Assembly (NCBI GenBank): GCA_021151835.1
Contig: JAGKWO010000091.1
Span: forward strand, 1 to 6,714
Reading direction: 5' to 3'
From: Gammaproteobacteria bacterium
GTDB lineage: Bacteria > Pseudomonadota > Gammaproteobacteria > Pseudomonadales > Cellvibrionaceae
Length of the DNA: 6,714 nucleotides
Within the stretch, counting starts at the first letter, position 1. Each line of letters opens with the position of its first letter. The notes below the pieces were generated by a model. The model worked only from the letters and a program-made list of their open reading frames with translations. It made no database searches and was not told the origin of the DNA. Shown in pieces: positions 6,383-6,714 of this stretch. The translations under genes and the position numbers were made by a program.

Positions 6383-6470
6383 GGTGAGATGTCCGAGTGG
6401 CCGAAGGAGCACGCCTGGAAAGTGTGTATACCGCAAGGTATCGAGGGTTCGACTCCCTCTCTCACCGCCA
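6383..6470 (+). tRNA. tRNA-Ser, anticodon GGA
   Basis: A complete 88-base class II tRNA with encoded CCA (6468-6470). Acceptor stem ggtgaga (6383-6389) pairs with tctcacc (6460-6466); the discriminator is G6467, as in serine tRNAs. The anticodon loop ctggaaa (6415-6421) gives GGA at 6417-6419, reading UCC and UCU. A long variable arm tacc-gcaa-ggta and a T arm gaggg-ttcgact-ccctc are well formed. Confidence 0.97.
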
Positions 6471-6483
6471 GTTTTTAATGTTA

Positions 6484-6521
6484 GTACAAGTCGCGCGCAG
6501 CAGCCTGAATGCTGTTTGTAC
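6484..6521 (+). repeat. Compound inverted repeat after tRNA-Ser
   Basis: Outer arms gtaca a (6484-6489) and ttgtac (6516-6521) enclose an inner hairpin cagca-gcctgaa-tgctg (6498-6514), with an unpaired gtcgcgcg on one side. A short T run (6472-6476) lies before it, directly after the tRNA, but none follows it, so it is at best a weak terminator or a processing structure. The rest of 6471-6550 shows no gene. Confidence 0.3.
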
Positions 6522-6550
6522 AACTTGATCGAACTTTGTAGGTTTTTGAT

Positions 6551-6636
6551 TCTTAAAGTGTTTTTTAAAGTTTTTAGATTAAAAAATTTTAACAAATGCT
6601 TGACTCACAAAGCCTCGGTCAATAGAATGCGCGCCT
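6551..6636 (+). promoter_or_regulatory. Strong tRNA-Arg promoter with AT-rich UP-like element and GC-rich discriminator
   Basis: TTGACT (6600-6605; 5 of 6 matches to -35) and TAGAAT (6623-6628; 5 of 6 to -10) are separated by exactly 17 bases. About 45 bases upstream (6551-6597) are very AT-rich with phased A and T runs, as in an UP element bound by the RNA polymerase alpha subunits. GCGCGCCT (6629-6636) follows the -10 directly. The start should lie near 6635, some 9 bases before the mature tRNA. Together these mark a stable-RNA promoter, probably growth-rate and stringently controlled. Confidence 0.85.
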
Positions 6637-6643
6637 CAACAAC

Positions 6644-6714
6644 GCACTCGTAGCTCAGCTGGATAGAGTACTCGGCTACGAACCGAGCGGTCGGAGGTTC
6701 GAATCCTCCCGAGT
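6644..6714 (+). tRNA. tRNA-Arg, anticodon ACG (cut by window end)
   Basis: Acceptor strand gcactcg (6644-6650), D arm, anticodon stem ctcgg/ccgag with loop ctacgaa (6676-6682), and T arm ggagg-ttcgaat-cctcc are all present. The anticodon is ACG (6678-6680); the A is normally deaminated to inosine by TadA so that it reads CGU, CGC and CGA. The 3' acceptor strand stops after cgagt, so about six final bases (the last two pairs, discriminator and CCA) lie outside the window. Confidence 0.95.

Noticed and set aside
6381..6653. 90-codon plus-strand frame and an overlapping minus-strand frame near the right end
   Set aside because: Both run through the tRNA-Ser gene and its promoter-rich flank; they are chance open frames.

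Overview
The window looks like ordinary chromosomal DNA of a gammaproteobacterium. The ATPase/permease pair closely resembles Escherichia coli YadG/YadH, the queuosine reductase is the long two-lobed type II form, the nitroreductase resembles YdjA, and all complete tRNAs encode their CCA end. Moderate GC content and the yadG-yadH-queF order suggest a Cellvibrio-like or related marine/soil lineage; that placement is inference. There is no transposase, integrase, CRISPR array or phage gene.

Layout from left to right: (1) a complete tRNA-Gly(GCC) with a probable rho-independent terminator; (2) a tight plus-strand operon yadG-yadH-queF, with a 4-base overlap between the first two genes and a 14-base gap before queF; (3) a convergent minus-strand pair, in which an N-terminally membrane-anchored coiled-coil protein of unknown function (upstream) is followed after about 147 bases by a six-helix membrane adenylate cyclase of class III; (4) a 150-base divergent intergenic region; (5) a plus-strand YdjA-like nitroreductase; (6) tRNA-Ser(GGA), with a candidate promoter, a leader hairpin and a possible 3' inverted repeat; (7) a strong sigma-70-type promoter with an AT-rich upstream element driving tRNA-Arg(ACG), which is cut by the window end.

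How the genes may work together: YadG and YadH should form one ABC-2 type membrane transporter. QueF makes preQ1 for queuosine in tRNA and is probably co-transcribed with the transporter, without an obvious functional link. The cyclase probably makes cAMP: it keeps the adenine-type lysine and has a threonine where class IIIa enzymes have aspartate, which is typical of class IIIb enzymes that can respond to bicarbonate. The coiled-coil gene just upstream of it is the least understood gene here and the best candidate for follow-up as a partner of the cyclase.

I found no clearly new multi-gene system. The most worthwhile observations are the coiled-coil/cyclase pair, the palindromes in front of them, and the shared GC-rich start region of the two tRNA promoters.
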